This document shows, in pieces, positions 56,856 through 64,000 of a stretch of DNA of 64,000 nt. How positions within the stretch are numbered: position 1 is the first letter of the stretch; every line of letters begins with the position of its first letter. The notes below the pieces were generated by a model. It was not told where the DNA came from, searched no databases, and saw only the letters and a program-made list of their open reading frames with translations. Both the position numbers and the translations under genes were made by a program. This DNA is from Devosia sp. GTDB lineage: Bacteria; Pseudomonadota; Alphaproteobacteria; Rhizobiales; Devosiaceae. The stretch lies in NCBI RefSeq assembly GCF_028290625.1, contig NZ_JAQGJM010000011.1, forward strand, positions 33,448-97,447, in the 5' to 3' direction.

Positions 56856-57566
56856 TTAGCTTTCCACCGCCACGTCCAATGCCAGTTCCACCATTTCGGT
56901 CAGCGAGCTTTGGCGCTCGTCGGCGCTGATTTCCTCATGAGTGATCAGGCAATCGGTCATGGTGCAGATGGTCAGCGCCTTGACGCCGAAACGGGCCGCC
57001 AGCGTATAAAGCACCGCGGCTTCCATTTCGACGCCCAGCACCCCGTGCTCGGGCAGCTTGTCGTAACCCGCAAAGCCGTCCGCATGATAGAAAATGTCCG
57101 AGGACAGCAAATTTCCGGCGTGAAAGCGCAGTCCCGCGGCCTCGGCCTTGTCGGCGGCGGAGCGCAGCAGCCCGAAATCGGCGATCGGGGCGAAATTGAA
57201 GGCGCCAAAGCGCCCCTTGACGATGGAACTGTCGGTCGAGGCGCCCTGGGCCAGGATCACGTCGCGCACCTTGACCTTGGCATTGAGCCCGCCGCAGGTG
57301 CCGACGCGGATTAGCGATTGCACGCCGTAAACGTTGATCAGCTCGTGCACATAGATGGCCAGAGATGGCTGGCCCATGCCGCTGGCCTGCACCGATACCG
57401 GCTTGCCCTTCCAGGTGCCCGTATAGCCCAGGCAATTGCGCACCGAATTGACCAGGCGCGGCGCTTCGAAGAAGGTTTCGGCAATCCATTTGGCGCGCAA
57501 CGGATCACCCGGCAGCAGCACAGCGGGGGCGTAATCGCCGAGCTTGGCGTGGTTATGCGGGGTCAT
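56856..57566 (-). CDS. deoD: Purine nucleoside phosphorylase DeoD-type
   Basis: A 236-residue cytosolic enzyme that phosphorolyses purine nucleosides. MTPHNHAKLGDYAPAVLLPG is the conserved N-terminus of hexameric bacterial PNPs; GTCGGLNAKVKVRDVILAQG is the phosphate/ribose site and VEMEAAVLYTLAARFGVKAL the nucleoside site with the key glutamate. The start at 57566 is chosen over an ATG 40 codons upstream. It may share a transcript with the 99-residue protein. Confidence 0.95.
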   Translation of the reverse strand: MTPHNHAKLGDYAPAVLLPGDPLRAKWIAETFFEAPRLVNSVRNCLGYTGTWKGKPVSVQASGMGQPSLAIYVHELINVYGVQSLIRVGTCGGLNAKVKVRDVILAQGASTDSSIVKGRFGAFNFAPIADFGLLRSAADKAEAAGLRFHAGNLLSSDIFYHADGFAGYDKLPEHGVLGVEMEAAVLYTLAARFGVKALTICTMTDCLITHEEISADERQSSLTEMVELALDVAVES

Positions 57567-57663
57567 GGCGCGCTCCTGTGAGAATAGGTGCGCAAACTGC
57601 CATCGCAACGCAGAGCCAGCAAGCCGCGTTGAATGGGTATTGCGATTGCCAGAGGAGGACGAC

Positions 57664-58125
57664 ATGGCCGATACCATCGAAGCCAAGGTAACTCACAAAT
57701 CGCCGGCCCGCGCGGCCGCAATCTATGACGCCTGGCTCGATCCCAAGCAGATTCGGCTGTGGATGACGGCGTCACTCAAGCAAAGCGGGCTGGCGGGCGA
57801 AATGCTCGCCTGCGGCACCGATCCCGTCGTGGGCGGGGCTTTCCTGTTCACCGACCGGCGCGACGGGCAGGAAGCGCGCCATTGGGGCCATTACCGCCAT
57901 CTCGACCGGCCCAGGAGAATCGTCTTCACCTGGATCACCAGCGATGCGGTGGCCAATGATCCGTCCAAGGTGACGCTGATCATCGAGCCCGACCCGGACG
58001 GCCCCGGCGCGGTGGTGACCCTCTATCATGAGATGCTCGCCAAATGGGACGAGCATCGCGAGCGCACCGAACGGAGCTGGCGGCAGATGCTGGAGCAGGT
58101 CGACGTTTTGCTGACCAGGCCTTGA
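57664..58125 (+). CDS. SRPBCC domain (AHSA1-like) protein
   Basis: A 153-residue START/AHA1-fold protein. VTHKSPARAAAIYDAWLDPK is the first strand-helix pair, DPVVGGAFLFTDRRDGQEAR the middle turn, and PRRIVFTWITSDAVANDPS then the C-terminal helix SWRQMLEQVDVLL. These often bind hydrophobic ligands or act with HxlR/ArsR regulators. GAGGACGAC lies before the ATG at 57664. It is divergent from deoD and upstream of argC. Confidence 0.87.
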   Translation: MADTIEAKVTHKSPARAAAIYDAWLDPKQIRLWMTASLKQSGLAGEMLACGTDPVVGGAFLFTDRRDGQEARHWGHYRHLDRPRRIVFTWITSDAVANDPSKVTLIIEPDPDGPGAVVTLYHEMLAKWDEHRERTERSWRQMLEQVDVLLTRP

Positions 58126-58208
58126 CCCGCAGAAGTCCTGGTCCGCATAGGTCTTGACCTTGTCATGGTTGAAGTCCATTTACGCAAAACTGGACGAGGA
58201 GCCCAATC

Positions 58209-59159
58209 ATGGTCGCGAAAATCTTCATTGATGGCGAAGCTGGCACGACGGGCCTGCAAATCCGCGATCGGCTGGCCGGACGGCGCGACCTCGAACTGCT
58301 GTCGATCCCCGCTGACCGGCGCAAGGATATCGGCGCGCGGGCCGAATTGCTCAACGCCGCCGACGTGGCGATCCTGTGCCTGCCCGACGATGCGGCCCGG
58401 GAAAGCGTCTCGCTGATCACCAATTCGACGACGCGCGTCATCGACGCCTCGACGGCGTTCCGGACCGATCCCGAATGGGCCTACGGCTTTGCCGAGATGG
58501 ACAAGGATCAGGCCGATGTGATCGCCAATGCGCGCCTCGTCACCAATCCCGGCTGCTGGCCGCAGGGGCTGATTGCGGGGCTCCGGCCGCTGGTCGAGGC
58601 CCGGCTGGTGCCGGCCGATTATCCGATCAGCTATCACGGCGTCTCCGGCTATACGGGCGGCGGCAAGCAGATGATTGCCGAATATGAGGGCGCGGCCACG
58701 CCGAGCCAGTACATGCCCTATGCGCTGACCTTCGTGCACAAGCACCTGCCCGAAATGGCGTTCTATGCCCGGCTCAACCGCACACCGCTGTTCGAGCCGG
58801 TTGTCGGCAATTTCGCGCAGGGCATGACCACCACGGTGCCGCTCCATCTCGACCTCATGGCGGAGATTTCCACCGGCCGTGATCTGCATGCAGCCCTTGC
58901 CGATTACTACGCCTCCATTCCCGATAGTTTCGTGCGGGTTGCTCCGTTCGCGTCGGGACAGACCAAGTCGGCCGCGCTTGATCCGCAGGTGCACAATGGC
59001 ACCAATACGATGACCCTGCATGTGTTTGCCAACGACGACCACCAGCAGGCCGTCATCGCCGCCGTCTACGACAATCTCGGCAAGGGCGCCTCGGGCGCCG
59101 CAGTGCAGAATTTGAACTTGATGCTGGGTGTGGACGCCGCGATGGGTCTGGCGGCCTGA
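58209..59159 (+). CDS. argC: N-acetyl-gamma-glutamyl-phosphate reductase (type 2)
   Basis: The 316-residue NADPH-dependent enzyme of arginine synthesis. MVAKIFIDGEAGTTGLQIRD is the nucleotide-binding start, the catalytic cysteine is in VTNPGCWPQGLIAGLRPL, and ISYHGVSGYTGGGKQMIAEY is the substrate loop typical of type 2 argC. Length is normal. argG is at 25 kb, so the arginine genes are dispersed. Confidence 0.97.
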   Translation: MVAKIFIDGEAGTTGLQIRDRLAGRRDLELLSIPADRRKDIGARAELLNAADVAILCLPDDAARESVSLITNSTTRVIDASTAFRTDPEWAYGFAEMDKDQADVIANARLVTNPGCWPQGLIAGLRPLVEARLVPADYPISYHGVSGYTGGGKQMIAEYEGAATPSQYMPYALTFVHKHLPEMAFYARLNRTPLFEPVVGNFAQGMTTTVPLHLDLMAEISTGRDLHAALADYYASIPDSFVRVAPFASGQTKSAALDPQVHNGTNTMTLHVFANDDHQQAVIAAVYDNLGKGASGAAVQNLNLMLGVDAAMGLAA

Positions 59160-59169
59160 CCTTTCTGCC

Positions 59170-59316
59170 TCCCTTCTCCCCTTGCGGGAGAAGGTGCCCG
59201 AAGGGCGGATGAGGTGTCGCGATCTCGCCGCAGTTTGCTGATGCGGAGGCAACCCCTCACCCGGCTTGCCCGCTGGACGCGGTCAAGACGCCCTCTCCCG
59301 CAAGGGGAGAGGGGTG
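59170..59316. repeat. Composite inverted repeat (family C)
   Basis: CTTCTCCCCTTGCGGGAGAAG at the left is matched by CTCTCCCGCAAGGGGAGAG at the right, each a hairpin in itself. It lies between argC and leuD. Shorter related hairpins occur near 12126, 13386 and 35241. Confidence 0.65.
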
Positions 59317-59421
59317 ACGACTGAGAGCGTGGTGGTCCCAACCGAACGGATTCCCCCAATCGCGGCTTGACCGCGTACCCAAGAGTACGGCATGAAAGCC
59401 CCAACCAAGGAAGGCTTTCCC

Positions 59422-60027
59422 ATGGACAAGTTCACGACATTGACCGGGGTCGCGGCGCCGCTGCCGATCATCAATATCGACACCGACATGATCATCCCCA
59501 AGCAGTACCTCAAGACCATCAAGCGGACGGGTCTGGGAACGGCGCTGTTTTCCGAGATGCGGTACAACGAGGACGGCACCGAAAACCCCGATTTCGTGCT
59601 CAACAAAGCCGCCTATCGGGGCGCCAAGATCATCGTGGCCGGCGACAATTTCGGTTGCGGCTCCTCGCGCGAGCACGCCCCATGGGCCCTGCTCGATTTC
59701 GGTATCCGCTGCGTGATCTCGACCAGCTTTGCCGACATCTTCTACAATAACTGCTTCAAGAACGGGATTTTGCCCCTCGTTGTCTCGCCCGAGCAGCTCA
59801 AGCTGCTGCTGGATGATGCCGAGCGCGGCGCCAACGCGACGCTGACCGTCGACCTGCAAGCCCAGACCGTGCGCGGCCCCGATGGCGGCGAGATCCATTT
59901 CGACATCGACCCAAGCCGCAAGCAGATCCTGCTTGAGGGCCTCGACGATATCGCCGGCACGCTGAAGTCCGATCCGGCCATTTCCGGGTTCGAAAACAAA
60001 ATGGCGGAAAACCGCCCCTGGCTCTAA
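59422..60027 (+). CDS. leuD: 3-isopropylmalate dehydratase small subunit
   Basis: The 201-residue small subunit of isopropylmalate isomerase. [20 protein letters not shown] starts it, and [20 protein letters not shown] is the signature of the substrate-specifying loop. AAGGAAGG lies seven bases before the ATG at 59422. RidA, a GNAT and leuB follow at 14, 5 and 15 bases, so this is an operon for leucine synthesis. Confidence 0.97.
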   Translation: MDKFTTLTGVAAPLPIINIDTDMIIPKQYLKTIKRTGLGTALFSEMRYNEDGTENPDFVLNKAAYRGAKIIVAGDNFGCGSSREHAPWALLDFGIRCVISTSFADIFYNNCFKNGILPLVVSPEQLKLLLDDAERGANATLTVDLQAQTVRGPDGGEIHFDIDPSRKQILLEGLDDIAGTLKSDPAISGFENKMAENRPWL

Positions 60028-60041
60028 CCAAAGGCCCAAAA

Positions 60042-60428
60042 ATGCAGCGCGTTTCTACCGGTTCGCCCTTCGAGGCGACTTTTGGCTATTCCCGCGCTGT
60101 GCGCCACCAAGACACCGTCTATGTGTCGGGCACCACGGGCTATGATTACGCCACCATGACCATGCCCGACGATGTCGGCGTGCAGGCCGCCAACGCGCTC
60201 GCAACCATCGACAAGGCGCTCAAGGAAGCCGGCTCCTCGCTTCAGGACACCGTGCGAGTGGTCTACTACATCGGCGACCGCAATGACGTGAACGCCGTCG
60301 TCGCCGCCGTCGGCCCGGTATTCCGGGACATCCGCCCGGCCGCCTCGATGCTGATCGTGCAAATGATCGAAGCCGGCATGAAGGTCGAGATCGAAGTCAC
60401 CGCCCGCATCGGCGCGAGCAACAGCTAA
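60042..60428 (+). CDS. RidA-family (YjgF/YER057c) protein
   Basis: A 128-residue homotrimeric fold protein. SGTTGYDYATMTMPDDVGVQ and VVYYIGDRNDVNAVVAAVGP surround the conserved arginine in PAASMLIVQMIEAGMKVEIE. RidA removes reactive enamine/imine intermediates and can protect branched-chain aminotransferase and other PLP enzymes, which fits its place in a leucine operon. It is 14 bases after leuD. Confidence 0.92.
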   Translation: MQRVSTGSPFEATFGYSRAVRHQDTVYVSGTTGYDYATMTMPDDVGVQAANALATIDKALKEAGSSLQDTVRVVYYIGDRNDVNAVVAAVGPVFRDIRPAASMLIVQMIEAGMKVEIEVTARIGASNS

Positions 60429-60433
60429 ACGCC

Positions 60434-60847
60434 ATGGAAATCGTGCTCGACGCAGCGCCGACGGAGGCCGACCGCAAGGCGATCCAGGATGCACTGGTCG
60501 CCTTCAATCGGTCCAAGACCACGCTGCGCGATTATCGCGATGTCGCGGTGCTAATCCGCGATGACGCCGGCACCACCATTGGCGGGCTTTCGGGCTACAC
60601 CTCCTATCGCTGGATGTTTATCGAACTGCTATTCGTGCCCGAAAGCCTGCGCGGCCAGAATATCGGCACGCAGATCATGGCTCAGGCCGAAGCCCATGCG
60701 CGCGCGATGGGCCTCGTCGGTATCTGGCTCGACACCTTCTCGTTCCAGGCCCGCCCGTTCTATGAAAAGCTGGGCTATTCGGTGTTCGGCACCATCGAGG
60801 ATTACCCGCCCGGCGGCGCCCGCTATTTTCTGTCCAAAACCCTCTAG
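60434..60847 (+). CDS. GNAT-family N-acetyltransferase in the leu operon
   Basis: A 137-residue acetyltransferase. FVPESLRGQNIGTQIMAQAE is the acetyl-CoA loop (R-G-x-x-I-G), and FYEKLGYSVFGTIEDYPPGG ends the fold. Substrate unknown; 5 bases after RidA and 15 before leuB, so it is made with the leucine enzymes without an evident role in that pathway. Confidence 0.88.
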   Translation: MEIVLDAAPTEADRKAIQDALVAFNRSKTTLRDYRDVAVLIRDDAGTTIGGLSGYTSYRWMFIELLFVPESLRGQNIGTQIMAQAEAHARAMGLVGIWLDTFSFQARPFYEKLGYSVFGTIEDYPPGGARYFLSKTL

Positions 60848-60862
60848 GTCCGCGAGATCACC

Positions 60863-61963
60863 ATGACCCATTCCCTGTTCCTGCTTCCCGGCGACGGCAT
60901 CGGCACCGAAATCATGGCGGAGGTGGAAAAGGTCATCGCCTGGACCAATGCCGAACAGCTCACCGATTTTGTCACCGACCGGGGCCTTGCCGGCGGCTCG
61001 GCCTATGACAAGCATCAGGTGGCCATCACCGACGAGGACACCCAGAAGGCGCTGGCCGCCGATGCGGTGATGTTTGGCGCGGTGGGCGGGCCCAAGTGGG
61101 ACCATGTCGCCTATGAGCAGCGCCCGGAAGCCGCGCTGCTGCGCCTGCGCAAGGAAATGGCGGTGTTCGCCAACCTCAGGCCCGCGATCTGCTATCCGGC
61201 GCTGGCCGATGCCTCCTCGCTCAAGCGCGAACTGGTCGAGGGCCTCGACATCCTGATCGTGCGCGAGCTGACCGGCGGCGTCTATTTCGGCGAGCCCAAG
61301 ACCATCACCGATCTGGGCAACGGCCAGAAGCGCGGCATCGATACCCAGGTCTACGAGACCTATGAAATCGACCGTATCGCCCGCGTGGCGTTCGACCTGG
61401 CCCGCACCCGCAACAATCGCGTGCATTCGGCCGACAAGAAGAACGTCATGAAGTCCGGCGTGTTGTGGGACGAAGTGGTCAAGGGCGTCGCCCAGGATTA
61501 TCCCGACGTCAAGCTGGAGCACATCCTGGCCGACAATGCCGCCATGCAGCTGGTGCGCAATCCCAAGCAGTTCGACGTGCTGGTGACCGACAATCTGTTC
61601 GGCGACGTGCTGTCGGACGAAGCCGCCCAGCTCACCGGCTCCATCGGCATGCTGCCCAGCGCCTCGCTGGGCGACAAGAAGGCGAACGGTTTGCCGTCGG
61701 CCTTGTACGAGCCCATACACGGCTCGGCGCCCGACATCGCCGGTCAGGGCCTGGCCAATCCCATCGCCTCCATCCTCTCCTTCGCCATGTGCCTGCGTTA
61801 TTCCTTCGGCATGAAGGACGAGGCGGCGCGTCTGGAAAAGGCGGTGGACCAGGTGCTGGCCGACGGCTTCCGCACCGGCGACATCATGCAGCCGGGCATG
61901 ACCAAGGTCGGCACCACGGCCATGACAGATGCGATCCTCAAGGCGCTGGATAAGTCCGCCTGA
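60863..61963 (+). CDS. leuB: 3-isopropylmalate dehydrogenase
   Basis: The 366-residue NAD-dependent enzyme of leucine synthesis. [20 protein letters not shown] is the N-terminus, [16 protein letters not shown] the substrate loop, and [20 protein letters not shown] the family signature with metal-binding aspartates. It ends the leuD-RidA-GNAT-leuB unit. Two hairpins follow. Confidence 0.98.
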   Translation: MTHSLFLLPGDGIGTEIMAEVEKVIAWTNAEQLTDFVTDRGLAGGSAYDKHQVAITDEDTQKALAADAVMFGAVGGPKWDHVAYEQRPEAALLRLRKEMAVFANLRPAICYPALADASSLKRELVEGLDILIVRELTGGVYFGEPKTITDLGNGQKRGIDTQVYETYEIDRIARVAFDLARTRNNRVHSADKKNVMKSGVLWDEVVKGVAQDYPDVKLEHILADNAAMQLVRNPKQFDVLVTDNLFGDVLSDEAAQLTGSIGMLPSASLGDKKANGLPSALYEPIHGSAPDIAGQGLANPIASILSFAMCLRYSFGMKDEAARLEKAVDQVLADGFRTGDIMQPGMTKVGTTAMTDAILKALDKSA

Positions 61964-62000
61964 CTCTCCATGGCCGGCCTTGAGCCGGCCATCCAGAGTC
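61962..62000. terminator. Long inverted repeat after leuB
   Basis: GACTCT-CC-ATGGCCGGC pairs with GCCGGCCAT-CC-AGAGTC around CTTGA; only the CC/CC interruption breaks the stem. It overlaps the leuB stop and lies between convergent leuB and glcB, which suits a two-way terminator, although no T-run follows. Confidence 0.65.
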
Positions 62001-62025
62001 GCAATCACGGTATCTGTTGCCCTGG

Positions 62026-62048
62026 ATGGGCGGGTCAAGCCCGCCCAT
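62026..62048. repeat. Second palindrome between leuB and glcB
   Basis: ATGGGCGGG pairs with CCCGCCCAT around TCAAG. It lies about 10 bases before the glcB stop, probably ending glcB transcription. The GGCGGGTCAAGCCCGCC core is a common rhizobial intergenic motif. Confidence 0.6.
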
Positions 62049-62058
62049 GGTGAGGTGT

Positions 62059-64000
62059 TTAGTCGCCCTTCAGATCACGACGCGCCTGATGCAACAGCGG
62101 CTCGGTATAGCCGCTCGGCTGTTCCTTGCCCTTGAACACCAGGTCACACGCCGCCTTGAAGGCGATGCCATCGTAGGCGGGCGCCATGGGCTGATACAGG
62201 GGATCGCCTTCATTCTGCTGGTCGACCACCTTGGCCATGCGCTTGAGGGTTTCGGTCACCTGTTCCGGTTTGCAGATGCCGTGCTGTAGCCAGTTGGCGA
62301 TATGCTGGCTGGAAATGCGCAAGGTGGCGCGGTCTTCCATCAGCCCGACATTGTGGATGTCCGGCACCTTGGAACAGCCGACACCCTGATCCACCCAGCG
62401 CACGACATAACCCAAAATGCCCTGGGCGTTATTGTCCAACTCCTGCTGCACTTCGTCTGGCGACCAGTTGGGGCGGTCGGCCAAGGGGATGGTGAGGATG
62501 TCCGACAGTTTGGCGCGCGGGCGCGACTTCAGCTCATCCTGCCGCGCCTTCACATTGAGCTGGTGGTAATGCAGCGCGTGCAAGGTCGCGGCGGTGGGCG
62601 ACGGCACCCAGGCGCAGCTGGCGCCGGCATTGGGATGGCCGATCTTGGCTTTCAGCATGTCGGCCATCTTGTCGGGCATCGCCCACATGCCCTTGCCGAT
62701 CTGCGCCTTGCCCTGGAAACCGCAGGCCAGGCCAATATCCACATTCTGGTCTTCATAGGCGGACAGCCATTTGCTGGTTTTCATTTCGCCCTTGCGCACC
62801 ATCGGCCCGGCATACATCGAGGTGTGCATCTCATCGCCGGTGCGATCCAGGAAGCCGGTGTTGATGAAGACGATGCGGTCCTTGGCGGCGCGAATGCATT
62901 CCTTGAGATTGGTGGAGGTGCGGCGTTCCTCGTCCATCACCCCCATCTTGATGGTGTGGCGCTCCAGCCCCAGCAGGTCCTCGATGCCGTCGAACATGGT
63001 GTTGGTGAAAGCAACTTCGGCGGGGCCGTGCATCTTGGGTTTGACGATATAAATGCTGCCCTTGCGGCTGTTGGCTTTGCTGCCCTTGATGTCGTGCAAC
63101 GCGATCAGCGAGCTGACGACGCCGTCCATCAGCCCTTCGCCGATCTCGCTGCCATCCGGCAGCAGGATGGCGTCGCTGGCCATCAGGTGGCCGACATTGC
63201 GGATGAACAGCAGGCTGCGGCCGGGCAGGGTGAGCGGCTTGCCATCGGCGCCGGTATAGGTGCGGTCCGGATTGGCGCGGCGCTCCAATGTTTTGCCGCC
63301 TTTCTCGAAGCTGGCGCTCAGGCTGCCATTCATCAGGCCCAGCCAGTTGGCATAGGCGTCGGCCTTGTCCTGCGCATCCACCGCGGCGATGGAGTCTTCG
63401 CAGTCCATGATGGTGGTGATGGCCGATTCCAGCACCACATCGCTGATGCCGCACCTGTCGGTCTTGCCGATGGGCGTGGTGCGGTCGAGATGGATTTCGA
63501 TGTGCAGATTGTTGTGCACCAGCAGAATGACGGACGGCGCATCGACATCGCCGACATAACCCTTGAATTGCGACGGGTTCTTCAGGTCCGGCTTCAGCGA
63601 ACCATTTTCAATCGTCAGCGCGCCAACGTCTTTCCACGAACCGCCCGCCAGCGGGACTGCCCCGTCCAGCACGCCGCGGGCAAGGGCGATGACTTTCTCG
63701 CCGCGCTTGGGGTTATAGCCCTTGCCGGCGGCCAGCTCGCCGTCCTGCGCAATCGCATCAGTGCCGTACAGCGCGTCATACAGGCTGCCCCAGCGCGCAT
63801 TGGCGGCGTTGAGCGCAAAGCGCGCATTGGTCAGCGGCACCACCAACTGCGGTCCCGCGATGGTGGCGATTTCCGGATCGACATTGGCGGTGGCGATCTG
63901 GAAGTCGGCGCCTTCGGGCACCAGATTGCCGATTTCTTTGAGGAAAGCGGTGTTGGCAGCCGCATCGATGGGGCGGGCCGGGTTTGCCTTGTGCCAGCCG
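62059..64000 (-). CDS. glcB: Malate synthase G (5' end cut by window edge)
   Basis: This glyoxylate-cycle enzyme condenses glyoxylate and acetyl-CoA to malate. The frame is open from the stop at 62059 to the window edge, about 646 of the usual ~720 residues, so the N-terminus is missing. [20 protein letters not shown] and [20 protein letters not shown] carry conserved catalytic residues, and [20 protein letters not shown] the C-terminal block. The upstream [15 protein letters not shown] sequence (reading in from the edge) is also malate synthase G-like, so an internal start near 63921 is not the true one. Confidence 0.97.
   Translation of the reverse strand, partial: GWHKANPARPIDAAANTAFLKEIGNLVPEGADFQIATANVDPEIATIAGPQLVVPLTNARFALNAANARWGSLYDALYGTDAIAQDGELAAGKGYNPKRGEKVIALARGVLDGAVPLAGGSWKDVGALTIENGSLKPDLKNPSQFKGYVGDVDAPSVILLVHNNLHIEIHLDRTTPIGKTDRCGISDVVLESAITTIMDCEDSIAAVDAQDKADAYANWLGLMNGSLSASFEKGGKTLERRANPDRTYTGADGKPLTLPGRSLLFIRNVGHLMASDAILLPDGSEIGEGLMDGVVSSLIALHDIKGSKANSRKGSIYIVKPKMHGPAEVAFTNTMFDGIEDLLGLERHTIKMGVMDEERRTSTNLKECIRAAKDRIVFINTGFLDRTGDEMHTSMYAGPMVRKGEMKTSKWLSAYEDQNVDIGLACGFQGKAQIGKGMWAMPDKMADMLKAKIGHPNAGASCAWVPSPTAATLHALHYHQLNVKARQDELKSRPRAKLSDILTIPLADRPNWSPDEVQQELDNNAQGILGYVVRWVDQGVGCSKVPDIHNVGLMEDRATLRISSQHIANWLQHGICKPEQVTETLKRMAKVVDQQNEGDPLYQPMAPAYDGIAFKAACDLVFKGKEQPSGYTEPLLHQARRDLKGD

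Noticed and set aside
63000..63921. Internal start of malate synthase near 63921
   Set aside because: Homology continues beyond it to the window edge, so the true start is outside.

Overview
The window is a 64 kb piece of a GC-rich bacterial chromosome, most likely from the order Hyphomicrobiales (Alphaproteobacteria) and perhaps from Devosia or a close relative. That placement is inferred from three things. The genes include imuA-imuB-dnaE2 behind a GTTC-N7-GTTC SOS box, DUF2794, DUF1674, a K+-independent H+-PPase, ccmABCDG, type-2 argC and the order htpX-rsmB-heparinase-purH. The base composition is high in GC. The intergenic palindromes resemble those common in rhizobia-like genomes. The sequence does not name a species. 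I see no rRNA, tRNA, CRISPR array, insertion sequence, prophage or replication origin.

Layout. 1-5.2 kb: SOS mutagenesis operon imuA-imuB-dnaE2 (dnaE2 runs off the left edge). 5.4-15.3 kb: small mixed genes: a TerB-like protein, secreted proteins, soluble pyrophosphatase, a secreted beta-lactamase-fold hydrolase coupled to a chloramphenicol-phosphotransferase-like kinase, VOC proteins, an NmrA-like reductase, an HxlR regulator divergent from an NTF2-like gene, and an unrecognised multi-pass membrane protein. 15.4-22.6 kb: hppA, DUF167, YggT, DedA, typA and an ECF-like sigma factor with a VOC gene. 22.9-30.1 kb: a PAS-PAS-GGDEF-EAL protein, argG, an Lrp regulator, a LysE exporter, rlmN. 30.4-37.6 kb: two adjacent IalB-like secreted proteins, thpR, a Bax-inhibitor-1 protein, acetyltransferases with a decayed BrnA-like antitoxin remnant, DUF2794, DUF1223.

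37.6-48.4 kb: acnA divergent from ccmABCD-ccmG, a parDE toxin-antitoxin pair, DUF1674, htpX, rsmB and a heparinase-family protein. 48.6-56.8 kb: purH, an ATP-grasp ligase next to a polysaccharide-type flippase, leuC with an overlapping zincin-like protein, and a membrane GGDEF protein. 56.9-64 kb: deoD, an SRPBCC protein, argC, the cluster leuD-RidA-GNAT-leuB, and malate synthase G (runs off the right edge).

Most of the window is core metabolism: leucine and arginine synthesis, purines, TCA/glyoxylate, pyrophosphate, cytochrome c maturation, translation and RNA modification. Accessory material is thin and lies in the gaps. At least six copies of one composite palindrome (family A) and three of another (family B) sit only between genes, often directly after stop codons. 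The best candidates for a second look are these repeat families, the coupled hydrolase/kinase pair, the ATP-grasp/flippase pair, the palindrome between the HxlR regulator and its divergent neighbour, the BrnA-like remnant, and a possible Irr-type site between acnA and ccmA. I did not find a convincing wholly new multi-gene system.
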